Shown here piece by piece: positions 1 through 10,921 of a stretch of 64,000 bases of DNA. The translations under genes and the position numbers were made by a program. Origin of the DNA: Clarireedia homoeocarpa (Eukaryota > Ascomycota > Leotiomycetes > Helotiales > Rutstroemiaceae); assembly GCA_001465935.1 (NCBI GenBank), contig LNKV01000024.1, forward strand, positions 434,001-498,000. Direction: 5' to 3'. The notes beneath the pieces are model-generated. The model searched no databases. It was not told where the DNA came from and worked only from the letters and a program-made list of their open reading frames with translations. Numbering within the stretch: the stretch's first letter is position 1; every line of letters begins with the position of its first letter.

Positions 1-251
1 TCCTGTCTTCATTCACACATTCTCTATAGACCGGAGATAAGTTCTCATACCATATACTTCTATTGGCATACAGATATACACCACATGTAGTCTATTGTTC
101 CTGAGCGCTCTATCTTCGAGCGCCGAGCCAGTAGTACAAATGCGCTGTCCATTAGGCTTCCCTTATGTTGATCATTGTTCTATCATACATGCATTTCGTT
201 GCTCATCTGCTCGTATCATACAAGTCGTAGTGATGGTATTGTTCGGCTGGC

Positions 252-516
252 TTATACCAGGTTCTTGATGGAGTTGATTGCAAAGGGAGCTAGCGTGTAT
301 TGTTAGCACAAGCTATTCGTATACAGGCGGAAGAAGATGAACATACAGAGGTAGAGCAGGATAGCACCCACGATAACTCTTTGCACAGTCTGGCTGGCTT
401 CGGCTTCTTGAGCCTTGAGCTCAGCGGCGGATAATTGTGGTGGTGCTAAAGCCATAATATTAGCTATCGCCGTAGTTGTTTGCCGCATAGAGATAATACT
501 CACGTCCTCCAAACAT
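252..516 (-). CDS. TOM5: Tom5, small subunit of the mitochondrial TOM import complex (3 exons)
   Basis: Rebuilt as three exons: 516-504, 445-347 and 289-252. Intron 1 (503-446) starts GTGAGT and has an AGCTAATA branch site. Intron 2 (346-290) starts GTATGT and has GCTAAC near its CTAG end. The 49-aa product begins MFGGPPPQLS, continues with an acidic/amphipathic AELKAQEAEA stretch, then one membrane helix ending LLYLSPFAI and a short basic tail. This is the layout of fungal Tom5, a tail-anchored subunit that stabilises the Tom40 pore and passes precursors to it. Without intron 2 the frame reads through to an unrelated tail, and splicing restores the LYLSPF motif. The gene is divergent from the glycine decarboxylase gene, with a 440-bp shared upstream region. 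Family assignment is from motif memory, and length and topology fit. Confidence 0.85.
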
Positions 517-956
517 ATTTTCGTTGTGATGTATGTGGTTATGCTGGTGGTTTTCGACGATGTTCCTTGGAGTTGATATGATGTCGATAATAAAAATTTA
601 AGCTCACCTTTGGTTGACATGCGCCGGGACCATTTTAGAGTTTAGGGTGGCTTGATGAACTAGGCCCAGTAAATAATAGATGTGGCTTATCGCACCATGC
701 CAAGCCGTTTTCGCTTAGCCACTTCCCACTTGCACATGGTGACTTGGCGCTTCAACTTTTTGCCTCTAGAGTTTTGTCGGGCATGGATCATTGTTCGGTA
801 TCCGACTGGACCCCTCATCGGAGCTCAGTCCCTTTTCCTGGAGACATACCCCTACACCTCACCGACATCTTTTTGTTGTCTTTTTCGTTGACGCCATATT
901 CAAGAGTCTGAGCTTTACAAGTTGTCAAAGACTTCAAAACCTCATTCTCAGGGAAA
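517..956. promoter_or_regulatory. Shared divergent upstream region of TOM5 and the P-protein gene
   Basis: A 440-bp gene-free interval between two divergent start codons, both for mitochondrial proteins. Pyrimidine-rich stretches occur toward the + strand gene (about 850-890). I see no clear TATA box. Co-regulation of the pair is inference from orientation only. Confidence 0.4.
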
Positions 957-3900
957 ATGGTCGCCTCAAGTCTTGCGCTTCGAGCGAGATTTGCTCGAGT
1001 AGCAATTCAGTCGAGGTGCCTAACACTTCAAAGATCAAACTTCGCACGGCCGCGGGTTTGTGGTCCATGTACGCGATCTGCGACTTCTGTTAGTTCAATT
1101 GGCAGACGAACGTTCTACAATAGCTCCGCGAGGGATGAGACGAATAGTGAACCTTCCAATTCCAAGGGCGGTTATGCTCCTTTGGATACCTTCGCGCGTC
1201 GGCACATTGGTCCTTCGCCAGAATGCACAGAACAGATGCTCAAGGCTCTAGATCCTCCTGTAAAGAGCTTGGATGAATTTGTCAAGCAGGTCCTGCCCGG
1301 CGATATTCTATCTTCGAAGGATCTCCATGTCGAAACGACTACTGAAGAGGGCCAAGAGGGCTTCACAGAGTCACAATTGCTTGCGAGACTGAAGTCAATT
1401 GCTTCCGAGAACAAGATTATGCGAAGTTATATCGGCTGTGGATATGCTGGCACCCGAGTACCTGAGGTCATTAAGAGAAACGTGTTGGAAGGCCCAGGCT
1501 GGTACACGAGTTATACACCGTACCAACCCGAGATCAGTCAAGGGAGATTAGAGTCTTTGTTGAACTACCAAACTCTCGTCTCTGACTTGACAGCACTTCC
1601 AATCTCCAATGCGTCTCTTCTCGACGAATCTACTGCCGCAGCTGAAGCTATGACCTTGTCCATGAATGCACTCCCACTCGCCAGGCAAAAGAGCAAGAAC
1701 AAGACATTCTTTGTTAGTCATTTAGTTCACCCGCAGACCCTTGCTGTTCTACAAAGTCGAGCCGATGGATTCGATATCAAGATCGAAGTCGGAGATGTGC
1801 TCGCGGATGGTGGAAAGCGCCTCAAGGAACTTGGCAATGACCTTATTGGAGCTTTGGTACAGTACCCAGATACTGAGGGTGGTGTAGAAGACTTTCGCGG
1901 ACTCGCTGAAATCATCCACGCCCAGGGCGCGACATTCAGTGTTGCTACTGATCTCTTGGCTCTTACCGTTCTCACGCCGCCTGGAGAATTCGGTGCAGAT
2001 ATTGCTTTTGGAAATGCTCAACGTTTTGGTGTACCCTTCGGATATGGAGGTCCCCATGCTGCTTTCTTTGCTGTTAGCGAAAAGTACAAGCGAAAGATTC
2101 CCGGACGTCTCATTGGTGTGTCGAAGGACAGATTGGGCGATAAGGCTATGAGATTGGCACTACAGACCAGAGAACAGCATATCAGAAGGGAGAAGGCTAC
2201 TAGTAATGTCTGCACAGCTCAAGCATTGCTGGCTAATATGAGCGCATTCTATGCTGTCTACCATGGTCCTCAAGGACTCAAGGCTATTGCCGAAAGGGCT
2301 ATTAAAGGAGCTCGAATCGTCGAGGCAGGTGTTCAAAAACTTGGATTTGGAACTGGATCCCGAGGAACTGGTTCTGATGGAAAGGCTCTTTTCGATACAG
2401 TCGTCGTAAACGTTGGTAAAGGAAAATCAGACGAGGTGCTTGCGCATGCTATCAAAGCTTACAAAATCAACTTGAGAAAGTTTGATGACAGTAGACTTGG
2501 CATAACCATCGACGAAACTGTTGACACCAAGGATCTTCACGACATATTGGCACTTTTCAAGGACTTCTCCAAGACTGGTGCCAACGTCGAAATTAACAGA
2601 CTCATCGAATCGTTAGGCGAGGTCGGAATGCCAGAGCCTTTGAGGAGGTCATCTGAATACCTTACCCACCCAGTCTTTAATTCTCATCATTCTGAAACAG
2701 AGCTCCTTCGATACATTCATCATCTTCAATCAAAGGATCTTTCCCTTACTCATTCCATGATTCCTTTGGGATCTTGTACCATGAAGCTCAATGCTACAAC
2801 GGAGATGGCTCCCGTTACATGGCCAGAGTTCTCATCTATTCACCCATTTGTACCGGCAGATCAGGCTACTGGTTATAAAGTCATGATTGATGAGTTGGAG
2901 GCTGATCTTGCTACTATCACCGGGTTCGATGCGGTTTCCTTGCAACCAAATTCTGGAGCCCAGGGAGAGTTCACTGGACTTCGAGTCATTCGCAAGTTCC
3001 AAGAACAACAACCTGGAAAGAAGCGCGATATCTGCCTGATTCCGGTATCCGCCCATGGTACCAATCCTGCATCCGCTGCAATGGCAGGCATGCGTGTCGT
3101 TACGGTCAAGTGCGACATCAAGTCTGGCAATCTTGACATGGCAGACTTGAAAGCCAAGTGTGAGAAGTACAGTGAAGAGCTTGGAGCCATTATGATTACA
3201 TACCCAAGTACATTCGGTGTATTCGAGCCAGAGATTAAGGCTGCTTGTGATATTGTTCATCAGCACGGCGGTCAAGTCTACATGGACGGTGCCAATATGA
3301 ATGCTCAAATTGGGTTGTGTTCGCCTGGTGAGATTGGTGCTGATGTCTGTCATCTCAACCTTCACAAGACATTCTGTATTCCACATGGTGGCGGAGGACC
3401 AGGTGTTGGACCAATTGGTGTAAAGTCTCACCTAGCACCATTCCTTCCAGGCCACCCTCTGGTAAAGACTGGTGGCGAGAAGGGTATCGCTCCAGTCAGC
3501 GGTGCGCCATGGGGAAGTGCAAGCATTTTGCCAATCAGTTGGGCTTATGTTAAGATGATGGGTGGCAGAGGATTGACTCACGCTACCAAGATCACCCTTC
3601 TGAATGCAAACTATATCATGTCTCGCCTCAGACCTCATTACCCCATCTTGTATACCAACGCCAACTCTCGTTGTGCTCACGAGTTCATTCTGGATGTTCG
3701 AGGATTCAAGGAGACTGCTGGTATTGAGGCTATCGATATTGCGAAGCGCCTTCAGGATTATGGATTCCACGCCCCAACCATGAGTTGGCCCGTTGCTAAC
3801 ACACTCATGATCGAGCCCACAGAATCAGAGAGCAAGGAGGAACTTGATCGATTCATCAACGCTTTGATCTCTATTCGAAAGGAGATTCAAGCCGTTGAGG

Positions 3901-4219
3901 ATGGTAAAGTCCCTAGAGCAGGCAATGTTCTGAAGAATGCACCACATTCCCAGAAGGATCTTCTCATTGGGGAATGGGATCGTCCATATACCCGCGAACA
4001 AGCCGCATATCCACTACCTTGGCTCAAGGAGAAGAAGTTCTGGCCTTCAGTCACCAGACTTGATGACGGTAAGATTCCATGCAATTGATTCATAGGTCAA
4101 TCACTAATTTATACCTAGCATATGGTGATCTCAACCTCTTCTGTACCTGCGGACCCGTCGAACCCGTCGACGACGCCGAGGACGGAATCACTGGCGTTGC
4201 AGCCCCACAGCCTACCTAA
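957..4219 (+). CDS. GCV2: Glycine dehydrogenase (decarboxylating), P-protein of the glycine cleavage system, mitochondrial
   Basis: PLP-dependent P-protein: decarboxylates glycine and transfers the aminomethyl group to the lipoyl H-protein in the mitochondrial matrix. Two exons, 957-4068 and 4119-4219, give 1070 aa, the usual fungal length. The 50-nt intron starts GTAAGA, has a CACTAAT branch site and ends CTAG. It is easily missed because the unspliced frame runs 20 nt past the donor to a stop at 4086-4088. Splicing restores the conserved ending with AYGD and CTC motifs. The first ~60 residues are Arg/Ser-rich with few acids, a mitochondrial presequence. The start of the mature protein (FARRHIGPS) is typical. 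The PLP lysine is K804 in LNLHKTF, followed by the glycine-rich PHGGGGPG loop. Start chosen as the first Met, which gives the presequence. Confidence 0.96.
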
Positions 4220-5287
4220 TTATTTTTCCCTTCATTTTTGCGAATTTTAGCTGCATTTTACTTTTCTCTTGTTCGGACTATGCATGGTATGGGAAAGGGA
4301 ACGATATAAAAAGGGGAGCATTTCAACATGGAATAAATTTCAACATATTATGGCTAGGAGTTGTGGATACCAATCATCATAATGATATATTGTGGTATTT
4401 ATCTACCGGTATCATGCAATAAATGCACATAGACGTAACGTGGATTGGGCATGGCGTTTATGACGAATTCATAGATAGGGCTTCTGGGGCTTCAACTGCC
4501 TAGATAGGGATGGATGTATAGGTCTGTGGTTGAACGGATGGATGGCATTATATACATACATACAAACGAAAGCTTCGGCTATTATTTGCGATCTTATTTG
4601 GTTCTTGGGATTCTATCGCGCTCGCGCATAAGAGATCAGATCTAATGGCGGAGGAGAGTCACTCAGATGAACAGGAATGGATGGATCTTGTATTATCTCT
4701 ATAAATGCGATATTTCCAATGTGACGTGCAAGGCTGGCTACATATAGTGGCTTCCGGTGAGTAGTGATGAATTGGAGACACTTGTAGGTTCTTTCTTTGT
4801 TTCTATATTTCCTGCTCTGTGGCATAGATGACAACTTGGAGACCGTCTCTTGTGAGGTAACAGTCAAGTTAGGATTCTATATATATATATATATATCCGT
4901 ACTCTAGTTCTAGATACAGCAGTGGTTGCAGTGCATTACAGCAGTTTCCTTACTCTAAGTAATGGCTGGCCATCACATGGTGTGAGAAGCTAGAGCTCTT
5001 GGAGGAGTGATGGCATTGAAATCGAATGAACTTGATTGATCTATCTATCTATCTGCTGAACTACATAGCTGCTTGAAGGAGGTTTATATCCTCAAGCTGT
5101 GGCAAATTAACGATTCTAGCATGTTCCGTAGCTTACAAATGAAAAAAAAAAAAATGATGGAAATTCGGCGTTTGTGAATCATTCCTCGATCTGGGAATGC
5201 CCTCATTTATCGATTACTTGTACGTGTGCTGTGGAGATGGCGGTGGAGATGGATACAGTATGGATCTCATTCTCATACATGGCTATA
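4220..5287. other. Intergenic, convergent 3' ends; no gene seen
   Basis: About 1.07 kb between the P-protein stop and the 3' end of the F-box-like gene. It holds AT-rich 3'-UTR-like sequence, a (TA)n run near 4880-4898 and a short A tract near 5142. An 84-codon minus frame at 4613-4867 shows no family resemblance and is treated as chance. Confidence 0.5.
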
Positions 5288-6676
5288 TCAAAAGTATGAC
5301 ATCTTCTGGTAGGTGAAGTTATACAAACCACTCTTAAGAAGATGTCTCGGCCCCATCCTCGGAAGCGTCTCATGACTTATCTCCGCAAGGCCCAACTGCT
5401 CCAGCCTCTCCCTATCCCACATAGCGTAGCCCCAAGAGAGCAAGCCCCTCCGAAACTCCCAGACCTCCCTTTTCCAGAACTGCTTGGGTCGCAGCGTTGT
5501 AAACCACTGCATGAGTTCCCAGGTTCCTTTGGCATTCGGTAGCCCGAGCGCGAGCGCTTGTTGCTCGTCGGTAGGGTTTTGCTTGCTCGCGCTCCCGCGC
5601 ATTCGGAACTCGCGCTTAAAACCTATATCGTACTTGAGCATATACCTAACCCAGCAGCCGACGAATTCCTGGTCGTAGACCCTGTTGATCGATTCTTTAA
5701 GCACGTTCATGAAGATATTGCCGCTAGTACCACGCGTGATTTCGTGGGTGAGGCTTTGATTCAAAAGTGAAAGCTTGCTCGCAAGATTGGGCTGCTTGTG
5801 AATGGTTCCAAAAAGTTCGATTCCCAGGCCCAATAGAACGGTTGAGCAGTGACTGGGAGTATCCGGGAAGATAAGAATGTCTTCGACATCGTTTACTACT
5901 GCGTGTGGAACGAAGATACGGAGCTCATTTCGTCGTCGTCGCTGGAGCCGTCTCGTGAGGTCGCTATTTGAGCGGATTTCGTAGAACAGAGAGAGGTATT
6001 TACTGTGCATGTATTCTTCTATGCAGCTCATCTCCTCCGTCTCAGCGACCGAAAAATGGCGAAGGAAGTATAAGAGTTGCCTATATTGTACGTATTTGTC
6101 AAGACAATTTCCACTCCATCTGATGGCTGGATTGGCGGCTGGATTAACATCTTCGAAAACAGTAAAGTATAGTTCAAGATTATAAATTGCCCGATAGATA
6201 CGCAGAGTCTCTGTTCTAGATAACTCCTTGGAATCAACCTTCTCTCGGGTCATGGGATGTTCCCGAAGGCAAGTCTCAAGGAAGTCGTTCGTTATGGTCT
6301 TGACTGTGTGGTAGAACTTGGCTAGTCGGACCAACTTCTCGAGACTCAACTCGCTGTATTTGACTATACCCGCTGATTCTTTTTCCCTGTACTCCTCTAT
6401 GAAATTTTCGACGCTGGCGAAACGAGATAGACGATTTGATTCACCTGACCTGGATAAGAGGGGTATATTGACACTTCGAGCTTCGAAAACGGCGATAGCT
6501 TGGATGAAGACAGGCATAGTTAGCTCCCGAATAAGTACATCGAAGAGAATTCTTTTGCGATTGCGTAGGTAGCAAGCATGCCATATAGGACATGAACGAA
6601 CGACAGCTTTTAAACTGGCCATGTCGGGCATCGCCCTGAGGATGAGGAGCCTGGTATCATCACTGAGGATATCCAT
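5288..6676 (-). CDS. F-box-like hypothetical protein
   Basis: A single uninterrupted frame of 462 aa. The N-terminus (MDILSDDTRLLILRAMPDMASLKAVVRSCP) has the spacing of an F-box/F-box-like helix bundle, as in fungal proteins that recruit substrates to SCF ubiquitin ligases. The rest is helical, rich in Arg, Leu and Glu, with a basic RRLQRRRRNELR patch near the middle and no catalytic motif I recognise. The C-terminal part has Trp-rich segments (ELMQWFTTLRP) seen in fungus-specific F-box families. No intron is needed. There is no obvious partner among the neighbours. Existence as a gene is likely from length and composition; the substrate is unknown. Confidence 0.75.
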   Translation of the reverse strand: MDILSDDTRLLILRAMPDMASLKAVVRSCPIWHACYLRNRKRILFDVLIRELTMPVFIQAIAVFEARSVNIPLLSRSGESNRLSRFASVENFIEEYREKESAGIVKYSELSLEKLVRLAKFYHTVKTITNDFLETCLREHPMTREKVDSKELSRTETLRIYRAIYNLELYFTVFEDVNPAANPAIRWSGNCLDKYVQYRQLLYFLRHFSVAETEEMSCIEEYMHSKYLSLFYEIRSNSDLTRRLQRRRRNELRIFVPHAVVNDVEDILIFPDTPSHCSTVLLGLGIELFGTIHKQPNLASKLSLLNQSLTHEITRGTSGNIFMNVLKESINRVYDQEFVGCWVRYMLKYDIGFKREFRMRGSASKQNPTDEQQALALGLPNAKGTWELMQWFTTLRPKQFWKREVWEFRRGLLSWGYAMWDRERLEQLGLAEISHETLPRMGPRHLLKSGLYNFTYQKMSYF

Positions 6677-7467
6677 TATTGAAGTGTTCTGGACAGGTTT
6701 CTTTCGACTGGTTCTTAGTGGACTGGTATCGTGTGTTGTTCTATGGAAAGAGAGAGAGAAGAGGTTGTTTTGAAAGTCGAGGTAGATGAGTTTATAAGAA
6801 TAAATAACATCAGTCGAGATAGAAATATGTATTCCAACTGGATTTCAGTAGCTGCTCCGGGAAAAGGCACCAAAATCGGTGACCAAAAATTTCAGAAGCT
6901 GGTACACACCTATTAGGTATGCCTTTAGAAAAAAAAAGATACTCTTCCGTTTAGCAGTCCGTATAATTTACGAGTCGCCTCTTCTACCTTGTAATTCTAG
7001 CTCCAGGAGGACGCTCGTAGGTTAAGTTCAGATACACCCCCTTTAGATCAAGCGACAACTGATAGTAATGCTCCATCAACATAGACCGCATAGCTACAAA
7101 TCGGAAATGACCTTGCTTAGACATAATTATATTGGAGAACTGGATGGTTCAATGGTCATGTAATTTGGAGGGATAGATGTTTGAGTTGTACATATTTTAT
7201 GCGTGGAGTAAGTGTGCCAGTTGCAATGAAGGCCCTTCCCTCTGGTATATACTTTGGGTAACATTCGTTGATATGAGTGATCGATAGGGAATAACATATA
7301 AAATTGATATAAACAGCATTTTGGATGCCAATGAAAACAAGAAGCGAACTTACTCGGTGATATATCAAGAACAATCAGTGGTGTGTGTCTCTCATTCCTC
7401 CCATGTTAACTCGAATCTTGATGTCGACGAAAAGGGAAGGAAGCGCAGAGGAATCACATCCTAAAAC
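6677..7467. other. Intergenic; nothing convincing seen
   Basis: AT-rich sequence upstream of the F-box-like gene. The 72-codon minus frame at 7156-7374 has no recognisable features. The stretch may hold the 3' end of the putative broken gene at 7468-7875. Confidence 0.35.
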
Positions 7468-7875
7468 CTATACCTTGATAGACCCGCTCTGAATATCTTC
7501 TTCAGTACCATCAAGCTCTACTACATAGATTGGAATCTCGTTCTTAGATATACGTACTTCAGTTAATGCACCGAGGGGTTTCCCTCATCTGCTGATCGCG
7601 TGCGGTCCGTTTCACGATGATGGGAGAAGCAAATGGAGGGCTCAAGTGCACTTCGCCTAGAGGGTCCCAAACCAATGAAGCTGGTGTTGGTATGAGATTG
7701 ATGGCCAGTGGAAATATACACGAGCTACTGTAAAATTGCCTTTACGCTGAATATTGCGATAGAGTGCACAAAGATAGAACATGGTGGTGAAACTCAGTAT
7801 TGGCCGGACCGTTGAATGTTCCTCCTTGGAGGCCGGAATTGGCGTCACCAGAAATAGTTCTATCGTGGATGCCAT
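7468..7875 (-). pseudogene. Unidentified coding relic or mis-spliced small gene
   Basis: On the minus strand, coding-like sequence starts at ATG 7875 (MASTIELFLVTPIPASKEEH) and continues in changing frames to a stop at 7470-7468, after a segment ending VVELDGTEEDIQSGSIKV. The middle reads WDPLGEVHLSPPFASPIIVKR in another frame. A possible intron (GTAGCTCG to ACACCAG) joins the first two parts. The last join, near 7585, has no splice signal and looks like a one-base frameshift. Amino-acid composition and codon choice look like real protein, but I do not recognise the family. It could be a decayed gene or an intact gene with an intron I have misplaced. Confidence 0.35.
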
Positions 7876-8181
7876 CGTACTTGGTGGTCAGGATAGATAA
7901 GTGTGGTCCCTGTCGCTCTACGATCTAAATTTTGGCTAATCAAATAGCACAAAGAAGTTATATCTGCAAGCTGATTGGGTTGACAAGTAGAAGGTGCGAG
8001 AACAGGGACTACACTTATTTATCCCTGGGACCAAGTAGTAGAGTGATTGTAGGACGAAGTGTTCGTAGTAGTTCGGCGTATTGATCTAGTTCACTAGTTC
8101 TAGTTCTATCCTTCAGCTACAACGACTTTCGGTTACAGTAGAAGGATCCACCAGTCAAATGCTCACACTAAATACTAATCT
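7876..8181. other. Short intergenic stretch, nothing seen
   Basis: About 300 bp between two relics. It has a cluster of CTAG-containing repeats (near 8085-8105) but no coding signal. Confidence 0.3.
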
Positions 8182-8427
8182 CTAGCTCAACAATTTTAGC
8201 CCGCCGCGCCCCATATCTTTCATCCTATCATGTACATACTCGTTCACACACTTGAAAATTCCTTTCCCTCCTCCACAAGCAACACTCTCAAGATGCTGTG
8301 CTAATCCACTCACAGTCGAGAACTGTTTAACAACCATCTTCTTATCCCCTTCGCTCATCAGGGCACGTGGGCAATTGACTACTAAACACGCAGCATTCTC
8401 CGCAGGCATAAAAATGAGAGGAAGCAT
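8182..8427 (-). pseudogene. C2H2 zinc-finger protein fragment
   Basis: An 81-codon minus frame. Its segment FSTVSGLAQHLESVACGGGK resembles the second half of the degenerate C2H2 finger found in fungal finger proteins (F-x2-LSGL-x-QHLES-x-C). It is followed by FKCVNEYVHDRM and ends shortly after. The upstream cysteine pair and the tandem fingers normally present are not found in the next 300 bp on this strand. It looks like the isolated C-terminal end of such a gene. The family match is from motif memory only. Confidence 0.4.
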
Positions 8428-8840
8428 TCACGCATGATGACATGAGCTCGATAACTGCTTGTGTATGTATGCAGAGAAAGGAGACGGCACGGGATGATGT
8501 CATTGTCGGACGTAACTTTTGTTTTCTGCTATCAAATTAGATCTCTTTTCTCTATTGCTCCTAGGGGATTAATCACTTTCAGATTAGTATCGCGGAGGCA
8601 GTAGGCTCTCCTGAGTGCGTGGTCTTTCGCTGCGCTCTGGGCTCATGTGCTTGTAGTCGACGTCTGAGTTCCATTTCTGGGGTGTCCCCACCCTTACTAC
8701 TGTAGCGTTGGCGGCAGCATACCCCACCATATGCAGAGGACATTATAACGAACCCCAATCTCTTGCTTCATCCTACACAACTATCACTCACAATTTATTC
8801 CCTACATATCACTCACTAACAAATTTGATACACTCCCACC
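8428..8840. promoter_or_regulatory. Upstream region of the deoxyribose-phosphate aldolase gene
   Basis: A gene-free interval of about 410 bp. The 100 bp just before the start codon at 8841 is C/T/A-rich with repeated CACTCAC and CTTCATCC tracts, typical of a fungal 5' UTR. No clear TATA box. Confidence 0.35.
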
Positions 8841-9644
8841 ATGACCGACTCAATCAGCCTTCCCCCCACGATCAAAGTTTCCCTACCCCTCCTCGCCAAA
8901 ATGATTGACCATTCACTCCTCCACCCCACCATGACCGACGCCGAAATCGCCCACGGTCTCTCCATCGCCGCAAAATACAAAGTCGCTACCGCATGCGTGA
9001 AGCCCTACTCCATCCCACAAGCCACCGCTGCACTAAAAGGCACCGGCGTCGACGTCTGTCCCGTGATTGGCTTCCCAGCTGGTAATTCCACCACCGAAGT
9101 CAAAGTCTTCGAGGCGACGAAGGCCGCGGAAGCGGGTGGTAAGGAGATAGATATGGTGGTTAATGTTGGGAAGGCGTTGAGTGGGGAGTGGGATTATGTT
9201 CGTGATGAAGTTAGGCAGGTGAATGATGCTGTGGTGGGCAAGGGGGCGATCCTGAAAGTGATTTTTGAAAATGATTTTCTATCGGAAAAGGAGATTGTGA
9301 AGCTATGTCATATTTGCAGTGAGACGGGCGTGGCATTCGTGAAGACCAGTACGGGATATGGGTTCGTGAAACAGAGTAATGGGATGTATAATTATCAGGG
9401 CGCGACGCTGCCGCATCTGAAGTTGATGAAGGAGAATGTGAAAGAGGGAGTGCAGATCAAAGCTGCCGGTGGTGTGAGGACTTTGGATGATTTGCTGCGG
9501 GTGAGGGCGTTGAGTGTTACAAGAGTGGGTGCTACGGCTACAGAGGCAATTCTTGAGGAGGCCATAAAGAGGGGAATTGGGGATGAAGAGGTCGAAGTGA
9601 TAATTCCACTAGTTGAGGAAAAGAGTAAGCAGGGCGGATATTAA
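8841..9644 (+). CDS. Deoxyribose-phosphate aldolase (DeoC family)
   Basis: Class I aldolase that splits 2-deoxyribose 5-phosphate into glyceraldehyde 3-phosphate and acetaldehyde, linking deoxynucleoside breakdown to central metabolism in the cytosol. A single exon gives 267 aa, close to the usual size. The Schiff-base lysine is K168 in FVKTSTGY. The catalytic partners are visible as D104 in EIDMVVN and K207 in IKAAGG, and CVKPYSI and VCPVIGFPAG are further family blocks. The TIM barrel appears complete. An in-frame second Met at residue 21 (MIDHSLL) begins the conserved domain, but residues 1-20 are normal for fungal homologues. Early codons are strongly C-ending while later ones are not, a visible shift within the gene. 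The neighbours are not functionally related. Confidence 0.95.
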   Translation: MTDSISLPPTIKVSLPLLAKMIDHSLLHPTMTDAEIAHGLSIAAKYKVATACVKPYSIPQATAALKGTGVDVCPVIGFPAGNSTTEVKVFEATKAAEAGGKEIDMVVNVGKALSGEWDYVRDEVRQVNDAVVGKGAILKVIFENDFLSEKEIVKLCHICSETGVAFVKTSTGYGFVKQSNGMYNYQGATLPHLKLMKENVKEGVQIKAAGGVRTLDDLLRVRALSVTRVGATATEAILEEAIKRGIGDEEVEVIIPLVEEKSKQGGY

Positions 9645-10921
9645 TGATATTCCATCACATTACAGATCTTCTCCATAAGTCTGTCTTAAGTTCTCACGAT
9701 GAACTCCATCCCATCAGTGTATAGCTCACAAACTTGCACGATGTTTGAAAACCAGGCTTTTATTTCCCTCTACCTTTATACCGTCTAAATCTCTCCACCC
9801 TTTCTATCTCTATTTCATTGCCTCCATACTTCCCCTGATAGTTCAACATCGCACCTTTGTTCCCATTACCTATCACAGCTTCTCACTCAACCCCACCATG
9901 AGACCACGCATCTTGCGCATCTGTTATGGAAGCAAGGGCACTGCTGGATGGCCAAGAGATTCCAGCGAATGCGGTACTATATTAAGACAAATTGTTAGAA
10001 TTTTCTTTCCAAAAGACTTGGGTGAACGGCAGGAGGCAGGGGCGGGTGATAAAAGAAGATATGAATTCATGACCAAAGGATGAGGGAGGGTAGTGGAAAA
10101 AGTACGTTGCAGCAGAGCCAGCTGCCCTTAATGAGGTAGTCGACCAGGGGGCTGGTACTGGAGAACATGGTTGCAGATCTGGATTTTCAGTTGGATATTT
10201 GAAGGCTTGCTGCTTGTAATTTGTATGGGCTGTGAAGTGCTGGTGTTTTGCGATTGAGTGGATATTTTATTATATGATTGCTTGGATGATTGCTTGAATG
10301 ATTGCTTGAATGATTGCTTGAACGATTGCTTGAATGATTGCTTGAATGATGAAGAGGATTAGGGCGGTCGATTGAGCGAGCTTTTATATCGTATGGAAAG
10401 AACTGGTGGAACCATTGGATTACGGGAGATGTATGATTCCTCTTCAACTAGAAGTAGATGATTCAAAGATCGCAATGGATGATGAGAACATATCTTATAG
10501 ATACTGATGGCATCGGTAATGGTGAATAGATTAATCGCATATACTTCACGGGTGTAACTTTGTGGATACTATCCACAGTTTAACCATGGCTCCAGAGATA
10601 GGACGCCAGTTTCTGTGAGCGATTCACAAAGAGTCGACTTCAAGAAGTTTTGCAATTGCGGAGATATGGACGGACGAGTTTAGTTGTGTATGAAACATAA
10701 GAATTATGTTGTAACGATCTGAAATAAATTGTGAATGAAGCTGCTGAATTAATAACAATACAATGGTGCTGACTGAACATATAAACCCCTAACAACCAAC
10801 ACTTAAAATATCTCACCTGATCACAAAGTAATACTGAACAACTAACTAGCCGGATCTTACATTTTCAGATGCAGACTTGAAGATAAGACGAACGCGCCAT
10901 CCCAAATAGCATCATAAACTC
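9645..10921. other. Intergenic; contains a 12-bp tandem repeat, no gene supported
   Basis: About 1.3 kb. The 112-codon plus frame at 9745-10083 and the 86-codon minus frame at 10187-10447 lack domain or splice support. The second is only a translation of the tandem repeat at 10276-10350. Confidence 0.4.
10276..10350. repeat. 12-bp tandem repeat (GATTGCTTGAAT)
   Basis: About six head-to-tail copies of a 12-bp unit with single-base variation (GGAT, GAAC variants). Unit length is a multiple of three, which keeps a chance frame open with Ser-Asn-His repeats. Confidence 0.85.

Noticed and set aside
10276..10350. Regular repeats as a possible CRISPR-like array
   Set aside because: 12-bp units with no spacers in a eukaryotic genome: an ordinary tandem repeat.
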